From the NCBI RefSeq assembly GCF_001885075.1, contig NZ_MODU01000004.1:3844001-3908000 (forward strand): a stretch of 64,000 nucleotides of DNA, given 5' to 3'. This stretch comes from Alteromonas sp. V450. Lineage in GTDB: Bacteria > Pseudomonadota > Gammaproteobacteria > Enterobacterales > Alteromonadaceae. Below the pieces are notes generated by a model that worked only from the letters and a program-made list of their open reading frames with translations, had not been told where the DNA came from and did no database searches. Positions 1 to 9,820 of the stretch are shown in pieces. How positions within the stretch are numbered: position 1 is the stretch's first letter; the number at the start of each line of letters is the position of its first letter. The translations under genes and the position numbers were made by a program.

Positions 1-651
1 CTGTTTGAAGGTAGTGCCTGCTTTGGCGTGTGCAAAATACTCGCTAAAGTTGTTATTGATACCTGCTTTTTTGGTACGTTCAATATAGCGTCTAATGTTA
101 TTAGCCAGCTTCTCGTGAACCACAAAACCTTGCTCGGCCAAATCAACCGCTGGTGCGAGTAGACGCTCCCAATCCAATGTGCCGTATTTTTTGTGCGCGG
201 CCCACATGCCGGCAACGGTACCGGGAATGCCAGACGCTTTAGCGCCAAACAATGACTCATATGGCTTTACGTTACCTTGCTCGTCAAGATACATATCCCG
301 ATGCGCATTTTCAGGTGCCATTTCGCGGTAATCAAGAAAGTCGGTGCTATCTTCGAACTTTATTGTCATAAAGCCACCACCGCCTACGTTGCCCGCCTCT
401 GGCAGTGTCACGGCCAACACAAATTGGGCCGTAATGGCAGCATCAATAGCGTTGCCGCCTTCTTGAAGCACCTGCATTGCGGCATCTGCACTGTAGCTGT
501 CAGGCATGGCAACGGCCTGTTGGCTAAGCCCTACTGTATTGTTGCTAGCACTATCAACAGGTGGAGTTGGCGCATTGGAGCATGCTGCCACCACTGAGAT
601 AAATGCTACGATTAATGTGATAAAGCCGACGTTAGCTGTCCGTTTTTTCAT
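1..651 (-). CDS. ggt: Gamma-glutamyltransferase, N-terminal part (runs off the window)
   Basis: The - strand reading frame opens with ATG at 651 and stays open to base 1 (217 codons), so only the N-terminal part is present. It starts with a lipoprotein-like signal (hydrophobic stretch ending VVAAC). It continues with segments typical of periplasmic gamma-glutamyltranspeptidases: ADAAMQVLQEGGNAIDAA, a glycine-rich NVGGGGFM and YREMAPENAHRDMY. The family cleaves glutathione and other gamma-glutamyl compounds in the periplasm and self-processes at a C-terminal Thr that lies outside the window. The NhaC gene lies 87 bp upstream on the same strand and may be co-transcribed. The family call is firm; the substrate is inferred. 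Confidence 0.88.
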   Translation of the reverse strand, partial: MKKRTANVGFITLIVAFISVVAACSNAPTPPVDSASNNTVGLSQQAVAMPDSYSADAAMQVLQEGGNAIDAAITAQFVLAVTLPEAGNVGGGGFMTIKFEDSTDFLDYREMAPENAHRDMYLDEQGNVKPYESLFGAKASGIPGTVAGMWAAHKKYGTLDWERLLAPAVDLAEQGFVVHEKLANNIRRYIERTKKAGINNNFSEYFAHAKAGTTFKQ

Positions 652-738
652 TTTAAAACTCCTTGCTACAGCGTTGCTTTTTCTTTGCGACCAGCAACTG
701 ACTATCAATAAGCTTCAATCAAGTTATAAACCAGGCGT

Positions 739-2115
739 TTAGCCAAGCATGACCAAGCTTGCTACGAAATAGGCAATAAGCGTAAGTGCACCTGCAAATA
801 ATGCATAGGGAAACTGGGTTTTAACGTGGGTTAATACGTCAGTACCCGCTGCTAATGAAGATACGGCAGTCGTGTCGGAAATGGGCGAACAGTGATCGCC
901 AAATATACCGCCACCTAAAATAGCGCCAATAACCAGTGAAGGGGGTAACCCTAAACTTTGGATCAGCGGTACCCCTATGGGGATAAGAATGGCGAATGTC
1001 CCCCATGACGTGCCTGTGGTAAAAGACATGATTGCGCCTGCAATAAACAACATGGGAACAATCAGTACTAAAGGAAGGTACTCTCCCACTATGCCTGCGA
1101 CAAAAACACCTGTTCCAAGCTCCTTAAGGCTATTGCCTAACGTCAAAGACAATAACACTATGGTGACCAGAGGAAGAAGTTCACCCATCCCTTTAAAACC
1201 AATTTCTACCGCTTCCTTGTGGGTAAAACGTTTGTGGATCAAGAGCAGACCATAGGCAATGGCAGTGGCTAAAGCCGTAGCATAAAGTACAGACTTGCTG
1301 CCGCTGCCTTCAGACAATACGCCATTACCCGTCCAGAACATAAAGCCAATCATGCTTAGTACCATTATTATTAGCGGTACTAACATGAAACGAGCCTTGG
1401 TGGCAGGTTCAGTAGTTTGGTTAACCTCTACATGCGTGAGCGCTTTTTCTTCTTCAGCCATGGGGCCGTGCACTTTGTCGGCAGAAATAGTATAGGCCAC
1501 AATGAGTAAGGTGAAGATCGCGTAAAAGTTAAAAAAGACGCTGCCCCATAAAATTGAGGCCGACGAAGCTGGTAGCTCGTAGGCATCGAGCAGGCTGAGT
1601 ATAAATGCCCCCCAGCCGTTCAATAAAATCAAAATACAAACGGGCGCGCTGGTGGAGTCGATGATGTAGGCTAAGCGCGCGCGACTCATGCCGAAACGGT
1701 CAAACAGACCTCTGGCGAATATGCCGGCAGTGAGCACACTTAAGTTTGATTCTATGAATACCGCGATACCAGTAAACATGGTCAAGCCGCCAACTTGTTT
1801 GCGGCTTTTCGCTACCCCTTTGTTTACAAAAAAGTTGACCGTTGCCGTTACTCCGCCAGAGTCACGTATAAATGCGAGCAACGCGCCTACAAGCACGGAG
1901 AAAATAAGTACTCTTGTATTGCCTGGGCTTGCAGCGGTATCAACCACGCGTTCTATAGCATTTATGGGCGCCATATAGGTTGTAGCGATATCAGCATTGA
2001 CCAAAATTAAGGCCTCCGCGCAGAGCACCGCCAGTGCCAAAGCGAGGATAACTTCTTTTTTCCAAAAAACGACGGCAATAGCCACAAGAGGGGGGATGAC
2101 TGACATCCAATCCAT
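739..2115 (-). CDS. NhaC-family Na+/H+ antiporter
   Basis: A 458-residue, very hydrophobic protein with about 11-12 predicted membrane segments and the NhaC-family pattern, including the conserved loop GGGIFGDHCSPISDTT near residue 410. The family exchanges Na+ (sometimes with organic acids) for protons at the inner membrane. I chose ATG at 2115 because GGAA lies six bases upstream; a TTG at 2127 would add four residues. It is divergent from the GH3 gene and reads toward ggt. Sodium/proton antiport fits a marine bacterium, but some members carry malate/lactate, so the substrate is not certain. Confidence 0.85.
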   Translation of the reverse strand: MDWMSVIPPLVAIAVVFWKKEVILALALAVLCAEALILVNADIATTYMAPINAIERVVDTAASPGNTRVLIFSVLVGALLAFIRDSGGVTATVNFFVNKGVAKSRKQVGGLTMFTGIAVFIESNLSVLTAGIFARGLFDRFGMSRARLAYIIDSTSAPVCILILLNGWGAFILSLLDAYELPASSASILWGSVFFNFYAIFTLLIVAYTISADKVHGPMAEEEKALTHVEVNQTTEPATKARFMLVPLIIMVLSMIGFMFWTGNGVLSEGSGSKSVLYATALATAIAYGLLLIHKRFTHKEAVEIGFKGMGELLPLVTIVLLSLTLGNSLKELGTGVFVAGIVGEYLPLVLIVPMLFIAGAIMSFTTGTSWGTFAILIPIGVPLIQSLGLPPSLVIGAILGGGIFGDHCSPISDTTAVSSLAAGTDVLTHVKTQFPYALFAGALTLIAYFVASLVMLG

Positions 2116-2336
2116 ACTTATTTCCAACTTAAAATTTATAGGTGCCTAGGGCCTGTAAACCTTCGGTTTTGTAACTAGGCTTTTACTTGCATTGCAGGCA
2201 TGTCTATTTGCGAAACAGGAACGCTAAAATTACACATAAAAAGACGTGTAATTGTATTTCATATTGGCAAACACACCGCTTTAATTTGTGATAGCGTACC
2301 GTATTGTGCTTCGTGTTACCAAGGATTAGATAAACA

Positions 2337-4310
2337 TTGTTCTTTCAGCATATTATTTATAAAAAGCGCGCTTCTTTAATGGCTCTAAACCTCATTTTTC
2401 CAGGTATTTTTATCTTAATAAGTACCTCTTTGTTCACGGCAGGCGCAATTGCACAACCTGCAAATGAAAAGCCTTCGGATAACATTAAGCCCAGTGCTAG
2501 TGCTGAAACTATTCACGCTGTAAAAGACATGCTCGGGCAGAAGATTATTTTGGATTTTCGCTACTTTTGTGAAGACAATACGCCGTCATCGCGCTGCCGT
2601 ACGCCTATGACCGTAATTCCACCGTCGCTTTTAAATGTGCTCAGTACGCACAACATCGGCGGTGTTATTTTGTTTTCAGAGAATATTCAAAATACCGAGC
2701 AGTTAATTAGGCTTAACTACACCATGCAGCAGCATATGGTAAAAGCCGATCGGCAGCCTTTGTTTATTGCGGTCGATCAAGAAGGGGGAAGGGTAGCAAG
2801 GTTGCCTTCAGATATGCTTACGCCCTTTGCGGGTAATATGGCTATTGGTGCTACCTTTCATCAACGGGGCAGCGCATTTGCGCAAAGTGTGGCAGCGCAT
2901 ATTGGGCAAACGCTTTTACCGCTGGGGATAAACACCAACTTTGCGCCGTCGGTTGATGTGAATAGCGAGCCAAAGAACCCAGTTATAAACATTAGAAGCT
3001 TTTCGGAAAACCCAGAGCAGGTAGCCGCACTCGGGCAGACATTTGTCAGTGCTATGCAAAGTACAGGCGTAATGAGTGCTATCAAACATTTTCCAGGTCA
3101 TGGTGATACTCATGTAGACAGCCACAGTGGCCTGCCGCGAGTAAAGCATAGCAAAGCGCAAGCTATGGCGGGCGACATCCTTCCTTTTGCGAATATTATT
3201 AATAGTGCAACGCCTCCAGCAATGGTAATGAGTGCACACATTCAGTACCCGTCTCTAGACGACACCACCATTATTGATAAGCATGGTAAGTCGCAAATTG
3301 TTCCTGCTACTTTGTCGAAGAAGATATTAAGTAATTTGCTTCGCAACCAATTGGGGTACCAAGGCCTTATCGTTACCGACGCGTTAGACATGGCTGGTAT
3401 TACTCAGTTTTTCTCCCATGAAGAAGCGTTAGTCAGTGCATTTAGCGCAGGCGCTGACATCGCGCTTATGCCCTTTACCATAAGAACCAAAGACGACATA
3501 AAAAAGTTCGCGTCACTTTTGGATAATGCAGCAAATCGAATGTCAGAAAGCGCTTTCTTGAGAGCGTCTCATAACCGTATTGTTAAGGCAAAACAACGCT
3601 TTGCGCTACAGGAGTTTGCTTCTAAACCCATTACTTGGTGGCTTGATGAAGCAAAAGAAAATGCGTTAATAAGTAACCCCAACAGTTTGAATAACAGAGG
3701 GGAGCAAATTGAAAAAGCCCTTTCTAGAGCGTCAATTTCATTACTATTCGGAAAGGAAAAACTGCCGATAACGTCAAGTCGCTGGTTTGCGCTTATGCCA
3801 GATGCCGCTAGGTGCTTAGCATTTGAAGCTGCGCTAGCTGGTGCTAACACTAAAACCACCAACGAGCCTTTGGAATTTGCTTGCTTGCCGTTAACTGCAT
3901 TGCCGAAAGCTCAATTAGCAATGAACTTACTAAAACAAGCTGATGTGCTGGTGGTTGGAAACATTAGTCCACTTCATGCGAACTATGAGCTAGGTGGACT
4001 TGATTTACCTGAACATGTAAAGCAACGCGCAAACGAAACTGATGTGATGGCATTCAGTAAAAAGATAATGGCTGCGGCGAAAGCACAGCATAAAACCGTG
4101 GTCTTTGCACCACTGCGAATGCCATATAAAGCGCAGGACGTGAAAGAGCTAGCTGATGTAGCTATAGCTACATTTAGTTATGCAGTGAATATTCCATCGC
4201 AGAGTAAGAGAGAAAATCAGCGGGTTACCAGTTATGGTCTTGATGCGTTAGTTAATGTGTTACTTGGCAACACGGTTGCTGAGGGGCGTTCACCCGTTTT
4301 GTTGAAATAG
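2337..4310 (+). CDS. Exported glycoside hydrolase family 3 (NagZ-like beta-N-acetylhexosaminidase)
   Basis: A 657-residue protein with a signal peptide (KKR charge cluster, hydrophobic core, AIAQ cleavage region) and a GH3 catalytic domain. Visible motifs: VDQEGGRVAR near 147-155, the NagZ signature KHFPGHGDTHVDSH at 250-263 with its acid/base His/Asp, and the nucleophile region VTDALDM near 346-352. NagZ enzymes remove GlcNAc from muropeptides. This one is nearly twice NagZ length, with a C-terminal half I cannot assign, and it looks exported rather than cytosolic. TTG at 2337 is preferred because it supplies the charged signal n-region; ATG at 2379 is the alternative. The nearby namZ and murQ genes support a cell-wall role. 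Confidence 0.85.
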   Translation: MFFQHIIYKKRASLMALNLIFPGIFILISTSLFTAGAIAQPANEKPSDNIKPSASAETIHAVKDMLGQKIILDFRYFCEDNTPSSRCRTPMTVIPPSLLNVLSTHNIGGVILFSENIQNTEQLIRLNYTMQQHMVKADRQPLFIAVDQEGGRVARLPSDMLTPFAGNMAIGATFHQRGSAFAQSVAAHIGQTLLPLGINTNFAPSVDVNSEPKNPVINIRSFSENPEQVAALGQTFVSAMQSTGVMSAIKHFPGHGDTHVDSHSGLPRVKHSKAQAMAGDILPFANIINSATPPAMVMSAHIQYPSLDDTTIIDKHGKSQIVPATLSKKILSNLLRNQLGYQGLIVTDALDMAGITQFFSHEEALVSAFSAGADIALMPFTIRTKDDIKKFASLLDNAANRMSESAFLRASHNRIVKAKQRFALQEFASKPITWWLDEAKENALISNPNSLNNRGEQIEKALSRASISLLFGKEKLPITSSRWFALMPDAARCLAFEAALAGANTKTTNEPLEFACLPLTALPKAQLAMNLLKQADVLVVGNISPLHANYELGGLDLPEHVKQRANETDVMAFSKKIMAAAKAQHKTVVFAPLRMPYKAQDVKELADVAIATFSYAVNIPSQSKRENQRVTSYGLDALVNVLLGNTVAEGRSPVLLK

Positions 4311-4404
4311 GTGGCCACAAGAAAGCAGAGGCCGAAACCAAAGATTTTACCCATTTAAGTGCGAACTAAGAGTCAAGCAAAAAGCCATTTTAAAAGGAGT
4401 TATC

Positions 4405-5475
4405 GTGAATACAACAAACACATCAGGCGCTACGCAAGCCTCATTAGTTGATGCAGTGTTAAACTTGCTACTTCCATTTGCGCCACTTCTTATCGCAATT
4501 GTAATGGTAATAGGCACGCTCATCGCATTGCACTACCTTCTGCTAGCTAAGCAGAGCCATCTTACCAGTGAGCAGAAATTACCGCGTCAAGTAGGAATGT
4601 TGGTACTTACTATCATTGGAGCGGTTGTAATAGCGATGACTCTACCGGTAAGTGAAAGCACAAGAAACCAAGTTATCGCGCTTATTGGTGTACTTATATC
4701 AGGCGTGATTGCCTTTTCTTCTACCACCATGGTGGGGAATTTGATGGCCGGGATCGTACTTCGAGTAAACCGCCCGTTTAAAGTGGGTGACTTTATCAAG
4801 GTAGAAGGCTACAGCGGTCGTGTTACCGAAATGGGCTTGCTTGATGTTGAACTTCAAACCGAGAGCAGAGAGCTGATTGCCTTTGCCAATACGCTAATGG
4901 TTAACTCACCCGTATCTGTAACCCGAGCGTCTGGCGCAATTGTTAGTGTGGATATCAGCTTAGGCTACGATATTCATCACAGCATTATTGAAAAGCATTT
5001 ACTTGTTGCTGCTGATAATGCCCAGCTGTCAGAGCCATTTGTACAAGTGGTGGGGCTAGGCGATTTTTCAGTAAGCTATCGTATTTCAGGTCTCCTCACC
5101 GAAGTTAAAAGCTTGCTGAGTGCGCGTTCACGGCTTCACAAAGCCGTACTCGACGCTTTGCATAATGCCGATATTGAAATTGTTTCTCCTAGCTTTATGA
5201 ATCAACGCCCCCAACCCGACGGTTTGAAGATGATAGCTAAATCGCCTGGTTACACTAAACAAGAAGAAGCATCGCCTGAAGACGTTATTTTTGATAAAGC
5301 CGAAGAGGCCGAGCAAAAAGAAAAAAGTAAAGAAATGCTGATGCAGACGATTGCCGATATTGATGCAAAAATTGCAGAGAGTGGTGATGAAAACAGAGAC
5401 GAGCTTAAACATCAAAAAGCTACCGCTGAAGCTCAGCTCGCCGCTTTGGTAAAAACAAAAAATGAAGAAGGTTAG
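4405..5475 (+). CDS. MscS-family mechanosensitive ion channel
   Basis: A 356-residue membrane protein with three N-terminal hydrophobic segments and the MscS pore/beta-domain signature: TTMVGNLMAGIVLRVNRPFK followed by VGDFIKVEGYSGRVTEMGLL. The last 90 residues are highly charged (Glu/Lys rich, probably coiled coil), making it longer than E. coli MscS. The GTG start at 4405 has a strong AAGGAG ribosome site. It should open under membrane tension and release solutes during hypo-osmotic shock. It follows the GH3 gene by 94 bp and converges on namZ. Confidence 0.9.
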   Translation: MNTTNTSGATQASLVDAVLNLLLPFAPLLIAIVMVIGTLIALHYLLLAKQSHLTSEQKLPRQVGMLVLTIIGAVVIAMTLPVSESTRNQVIALIGVLISGVIAFSSTTMVGNLMAGIVLRVNRPFKVGDFIKVEGYSGRVTEMGLLDVELQTESRELIAFANTLMVNSPVSVTRASGAIVSVDISLGYDIHHSIIEKHLLVAADNAQLSEPFVQVVGLGDFSVSYRISGLLTEVKSLLSARSRLHKAVLDALHNADIEIVSPSFMNQRPQPDGLKMIAKSPGYTKQEEASPEDVIFDKAEEAEQKEKSKEMLMQTIADIDAKIAESGDENRDELKHQKATAEAQLAALVKTKNEEG

Positions 5476-5633
5476 TTTTCACTAACTTTTTTGGCTTACA
5501 TTGCATTTGGGCTTGTGTGGGTGTGAGTGTTTACTTACATGTTATCTAGTAAGTTTGGACCGCTAACGCTTCCTCCACATTTACCTCAGTAAAACACCTT
5601 AAATCCTCAAGGCTAAAGGCGTTTATCTGTACA

Positions 5634-7136
5634 TCAATCCGCGTCTTCATAAAGCAAATATGCCTTTCGTTTTTCTCTAAATTTCTCTAAATCTTTCTGC
5701 CAGCTTTGGCGAATTTCTGCAGGCGTTTTGCCAGTCTGAATTTGAGCTCGCAGCGTATCAGTCCCTGCCAATTTGTCAAAAAAGTCAGGGCGAGTAAAGA
5801 AGGTTTCCTCAGAGCCACCACTAGCGTTGACCCCTTCGTTATATTCAGAGAAACGAGAATAGGCATCTATCAATGTAGCGATATCTAAGCCACTAATTGG
5901 TGAGCGCTTGTGAGTTGTTTGCTTAGAGTCAGAGCCTTCCAAGATCGTAGGATCAGCATAAGAAAAGACATGTGCACTTAGCAGAGAGCCTTCATGTTTA
6001 GGGTGGAGCGCTGCACTATTAGCTTTTACCGGTATTGCGGTTTTACCGAACTCAACAAAAGGGTGACCAATAAGCTGGAAAGGAGAGTCAGTACCGCGAC
6101 CTATACTCACGTCGGTGCCCTCAAAAAAACACAGCGTTGGGTATAAGCGTATAGATAAATCGTTTGGGAGGTTAGGGCTAGGCGCTACGGGCAATGAATA
6201 ATGTGCAGTGCGCTGATAGTTCTGCACTGGGACAACGGTAAGCTTAGCGTTGTTATAATTGCTTGCGTCAATATCTAACCACTGTTCCCCCACAATCATT
6301 TGAGCAAGTTCGCCTAAAGTCATACCGTGTAAAACGGGAATAGGATGCATGCCAATGAACGACGAAAATTCAGCTTGCAGTACTGGCCCGTCAACATAAC
6401 TACCGTTAGGGTTTGGCCTATCCAACACGATAACGTCGATATCGTGCGCAAAGGCCGCTTCCAACACATAGTGCAAGGTGCTTAAGTAGGTGTAAAAGCG
6501 TACGCCTACATCCTGAATATCGAAAACAATCACATCGATGCCTTCCAACATGTCGGGGGTAGGCTTTTTGGTTGCGCCGTAAAGGGAGTAAATAGGTATA
6601 CCGGTTTTAGCATCAATATTGCTATCAACCTTTTCGCCGGCGCCTTTGTCTCCTCTAAATCCGTGCTCCGGCGACATGATACTTACAACGTTAACACTGC
6701 GTTGAAGTAGGGCATCAAGCAGATGTTGATTGCGCTGGCTTGTCTTTATCTTAGCTAACCGCGCTTTAGGCCTGTTGCTTGATTCGTATTTTTCAGGCTC
6801 AACCGTGCTAGAAGGCAATGCGCTGTGGCTCGAAACCAACGCGCTTTGGTTTACCACTAAACTAACTCGTTTTCCTGCTAGCAAGGGCAAGTATTTCGTA
6901 TAGCGTTCAGCGCCTACAGTAATCTGTTTGGTGCTTGATACGGGCTGCTTAGTCCCTAGTGTAGGCTGCTTCGCTTTGCCATCCGTATCACTTGTATATA
7001 CATGTGAAGACAAGCTTTGCTGTGCACAGCCGTTAAGCGATAAGCTAATTAGAGCTAGAGAGAGTAGTGCAATGAATGCGCTCGTCGTTAGGCATCTAAA
7101 AACCTTGTTCACTTTGACCGAAGTTAAAACCTTCAT
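5634..7136 (-). CDS. namZ: DUF1343 lipoprotein, NamZ-type exo-beta-N-acetylmuramidase
   Basis: A 500-residue protein with a lipoprotein signal ending LSLNGC near residue 38. The body matches the DUF1343/NamZ family: LLAGKRVSLVVNQSALVSS, the MSPEHGFRGDKGAGEKVDS segment, PIYSLYG, FDIQDVGVRFYTYLSTLHY, and RPNPNGSYVDGP. Characterised NamZ enzymes release terminal MurNAc from peptidoglycan fragments. murQ lies 18 bp upstream on the same strand, so the two are likely one operon that frees MurNAc outside and converts MurNAc-6-phosphate inside. The lipobox suggests anchoring in the cell envelope. Enzymatic activity is inferred from the family. Confidence 0.85.
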   Translation of the reverse strand: MKVLTSVKVNKVFRCLTTSAFIALLSLALISLSLNGCAQQSLSSHVYTSDTDGKAKQPTLGTKQPVSSTKQITVGAERYTKYLPLLAGKRVSLVVNQSALVSSHSALPSSTVEPEKYESSNRPKARLAKIKTSQRNQHLLDALLQRSVNVVSIMSPEHGFRGDKGAGEKVDSNIDAKTGIPIYSLYGATKKPTPDMLEGIDVIVFDIQDVGVRFYTYLSTLHYVLEAAFAHDIDVIVLDRPNPNGSYVDGPVLQAEFSSFIGMHPIPVLHGMTLGELAQMIVGEQWLDIDASNYNNAKLTVVPVQNYQRTAHYSLPVAPSPNLPNDLSIRLYPTLCFFEGTDVSIGRGTDSPFQLIGHPFVEFGKTAIPVKANSAALHPKHEGSLLSAHVFSYADPTILEGSDSKQTTHKRSPISGLDIATLIDAYSRFSEYNEGVNASGGSEETFFTRPDFFDKLAGTDTLRAQIQTGKTPAEIRQSWQKDLEKFREKRKAYLLYEDAD

Positions 7137-7154
7137 AGCATTAGTTTACCGTGG

Positions 7155-8168
7155 TTATTCGCTTTTATTTGCAGCGGCACGTAAATACCCACCGTTAGCA
7201 TCTAACTGAGCGGCAGCCTGTTCGGCAGTTTGCCCTGTTAATACCATTAAAATAGCAACTTTAGCTTTGTTATTACACGCGCCAAGCGCTGCTAAAGCGG
7301 CTTTCTCACTGCAGTCTGTAGCCTGCATAACAATGCGAAGCGCACGGGCTTTTAGTTTTTCGTTGGTGGCATTCACATCTACCATTAAGTTTTGATAGGT
7401 CTTCCCCAGTTTAATCATTGCGCTGGTGCTAATCATATTAAGAATTAGTTTTTGCGCCGTACCCGACTTCATGCGCGTACTGCCAGTAAGTGCCTCAGGC
7501 CCAACAACTGGGCATATAGCTACATCCGCATGGGTAAAAATAGCGGCGTTAGGGCTACATGCAATAGCGGCGGTAAAACAGCCAAGCGAACTGGCATATT
7601 CCAGTGCGCCACTTACATAGGGCGTGCGCCCGCTTGCTGAAATACCAATAACGGTATCGTTGTGGTTTAAAGACAGCGCTTCAAGATCAGCACGCCCCGC
7701 GTCGACGTCATCTTCTGCACCTTCTACGGCGTGCTGAATGGCTTTTTCACCGCCAGCTATTACACCAATAACCAGTTCATCAGGCACACTAAACGTAGGG
7801 CGGCACTCTACCGCATCAAGTATGCCCAGCCTGCCGCTAGTCCCCGCGCCTATATAAATAAGCCTGCCGCCATTTTTAATGCTAATGGTTGCGCCATCTA
7901 CCGCTTTCGCTATTTGCGGAATTTGCGAGGTAACTGCGTTAGCCACTTTTGCGTCTTCGTTGTTAATGCGGGTAAGAATGCCTTCGGTGCTTAGCGTGTC
8001 TATATCAAGGGTGTCTGGGTTTCTGCCTTCTGACACAATTTTATTCAGTGACTGGGCTAATTCGTTAACGGTGGGTTTATTTCCTGCCGCTTGATTGTCA
8101 GTAGTGACGTTATTTTTAATACTGGCGCTTGTGGATGATTCTGAAGTAGAAGGATTGTGCGAAGACAT
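7155..8168 (-). CDS. murQ: N-acetylmuramic acid 6-phosphate etherase
   Basis: A 337-residue cytosolic SIS-domain protein. Family motifs visible are YIGAGTSGRLGILDAVECRPTF near 104-126, VIGISASGRTPY, and TGSTRMKSGTAQKLILNM. MurQ cleaves the lactyl ether of MurNAc-6-P to give GlcNAc-6-P and D-lactate in wall recycling. The first 35 residues are low-complexity (Ser/Thr/Asn rich) and longer than usual for the family, so an internal start is possible. It is divergent from alr and lies directly upstream of namZ. No MurNAc kinase or phosphotransferase is visible in the window. Confidence 0.93.
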   Translation of the reverse strand: MSSHNPSTSESSTSASIKNNVTTDNQAAGNKPTVNELAQSLNKIVSEGRNPDTLDIDTLSTEGILTRINNEDAKVANAVTSQIPQIAKAVDGATISIKNGGRLIYIGAGTSGRLGILDAVECRPTFSVPDELVIGVIAGGEKAIQHAVEGAEDDVDAGRADLEALSLNHNDTVIGISASGRTPYVSGALEYASSLGCFTAAIACSPNAAIFTHADVAICPVVGPEALTGSTRMKSGTAQKLILNMISTSAMIKLGKTYQNLMVDVNATNEKLKARALRIVMQATDCSEKAALAALGACNNKAKVAILMVLTGQTAEQAAAQLDANGGYLRAAANKSE

Positions 8169-8358
8169 TGAAAACCTTGGGGCAACGAAATTGTGATAAT
8201 GAGCTAGCGCAAAGCATAACGGTATTTTATGCCATAAGAAACCTTGCGTTAGATGGTACGTTTTTCATTATTAATCCTGCGCAGCTAATACGCTTCTCGT
8301 GGTACACTTTGACTTTCGATATTCTTTCTCATTAAACATTTAAGGAACGTGTTTTTCT

Positions 8359-9435
8359 GTGAGCCGACAAACGCAAGCTATCATTCATGCTGACGCCCTT
8401 TTACATAACTTTAAAGCCCTTGCTGCTTTAGCGCCCTCAAGCGAGTCTATGGCGGTAGTAAAGGCCGATGCTTATGGTCATGGAGCAGTAAATGTAGCGC
8501 GCATTCTTCAGCATGTTTCTTCGCGTTTTGCCGTAGCCATAATTGAAGAAGCCATTGCGCTTCGCGACGCGGGAATTACTGCGCCTATTGTGGTGTTAGA
8601 AGGGGCACATCAGGCAAAAGAATGCCAAATGGCGTTTCAGCATAACTGTATATTAGTTATGCACTGCGAAGAACAGCTTACGTGGTTAGAAAGCTGCCCC
8701 GAACAGCAGCGCCCGCACATTTGGCTAAAAGTGGATAGCGGCATGCACCGATTGGGTTTTGCCCTTTCCGATATCGAAGGGATTGCTGCTAAGTACAATC
8801 ATTTACTTAGCGAGCAAACGGTTATTGCTACGCACTTTGCGTGCGCTGACGATGTAGATAATAACTTTACCAACACGCAAATCGATGCGTTTAATCAAGT
8901 AGCGAGTAAATTGGGCTTGCCAACCAGCGTGGCTAATTCTCCCGCCACGGTAAACTGGCCCGTAAGTCGAAACGCTTGGAACCGTTTAGGTGTGGGGGTT
9001 TACGGCGGTGCCGTTTCTACCTCTCAAAATATCGATGTTGAAATCTACCCTGCCATGACACTTCGTTCCAGCGTATTAGCGGTACGAAGCATACCAGCAG
9101 GCGAGGGAATTGGTTATGGTCAAACCTGGGTAGCAGATAAGCCTAGCAAAATTGCAACCGTAGGCATTGGCTATGCCGATGGTTATCCGAGGCACTGCAA
9201 AAACGGTACACCGGTAATGATCAGAGGTAAGCGTGCTTATTTGGCTGGCCGCGTGTCTATGGACATGATCACTATCGATGTAAGCCATATCGAGAATGTC
9301 GCAGTGGGTGACGAAGTTGAGTTATGGGGGCAGAATGTGTCGATTCAGGAAGTTGCAGCCAATGCCGACACTATTGACTACGAATTAATGACACGCGTTT
9401 CTCAACGCGTACCGCGTATTGTTAAATATCTCTAG
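8359..9435 (+). CDS. alr: Alanine racemase
   Basis: A 358-residue PLP enzyme making D-alanine for peptidoglycan. The PLP lysine motif VVKADAYGHG is at 31-40, with the second-base region GIGYADGYPR near 272-281 and the C-terminal motif MTRVSQRVPR. Length is normal. The start is GTG at 8359; an AAGGA lies about a dozen bases upstream, slightly far. It is divergent from murQ, so both envelope genes share the 190-bp intergenic region. Confidence 0.95.
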   Translation: MSRQTQAIIHADALLHNFKALAALAPSSESMAVVKADAYGHGAVNVARILQHVSSRFAVAIIEEAIALRDAGITAPIVVLEGAHQAKECQMAFQHNCILVMHCEEQLTWLESCPEQQRPHIWLKVDSGMHRLGFALSDIEGIAAKYNHLLSEQTVIATHFACADDVDNNFTNTQIDAFNQVASKLGLPTSVANSPATVNWPVSRNAWNRLGVGVYGGAVSTSQNIDVEIYPAMTLRSSVLAVRSIPAGEGIGYGQTWVADKPSKIATVGIGYADGYPRHCKNGTPVMIRGKRAYLAGRVSMDMITIDVSHIENVAVGDEVELWGQNVSIQEVAANADTIDYELMTRVSQRVPRIVKYL

Positions 9436-9611
9436 TTTTCAAAGTGGTACCAATCTCACGCGTCTATATAAGTTTTAATGACCTACTATTCATTAAAAAA
9501 ATGAGACTTTTCCCCCCATTTTGGGCCTATACTGTGAGAGCTTGGTTGCGGGATTGCGGTGAATGTTTCGCCTCCAACTGTGCTGAGCAACAACTCATAA
9601 GTGAGGTTTGT

Positions 9612-9692
9612 ATGCGTACTTCGTTTTCTCGTCCAAGAGTAAATCGTGGAGTAGTAAGTCGACCGTCAAGACCTGTTCAGAAGAAGCAATAG
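9612..9692 (+). CDS. Possible small arginine-rich protein (26 residues)
   Basis: A short ORF with ATG at 9612 preceded by GTGAGG at about the right distance. It sits between a TATACT -10-like element at 9528-9533 and a clear terminator at 9734-9769. The 26-residue product is rich in Arg, Ser and Pro. I recognise no family. The transcription-unit layout makes a small gene or a small RNA plausible, but coding capacity is unproven. Confidence 0.33.
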   Translation: MRTSFSRPRVNRGVVSRPSRPVQKKQ

Positions 9693-9733
9693 GTTTGTAG
9701 TAGGCGTCTAGTAATACAAATAAAAGATACAAG

Positions 9734-9769
9734 AAAGCCCGGTTAGGTTGTACCTAGCCGGGCTTTTTA
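9734..9769. terminator. Rho-independent terminator
   Basis: AGCCCGG-TTAGGT pairs with ACCTAGCCGGGCT around a 3-nt loop and is followed by a T run. It ends the unit containing the 9612 ORF and possibly alr. On the other strand it precedes no poly-T of similar quality. Confidence 0.85.
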
Positions 9770-9820
9770 TTTCATACTGATACCCTTCATGGCACGGTGT
9801 TAAACACCCCGTTCACCAAC

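Noticed and set aside
9444..9611. Upstream part of the 82-codon + strand frame after alr
   Set aside because: It overlaps the likely promoter and has no ribosome site; only the last 26 codons have support.
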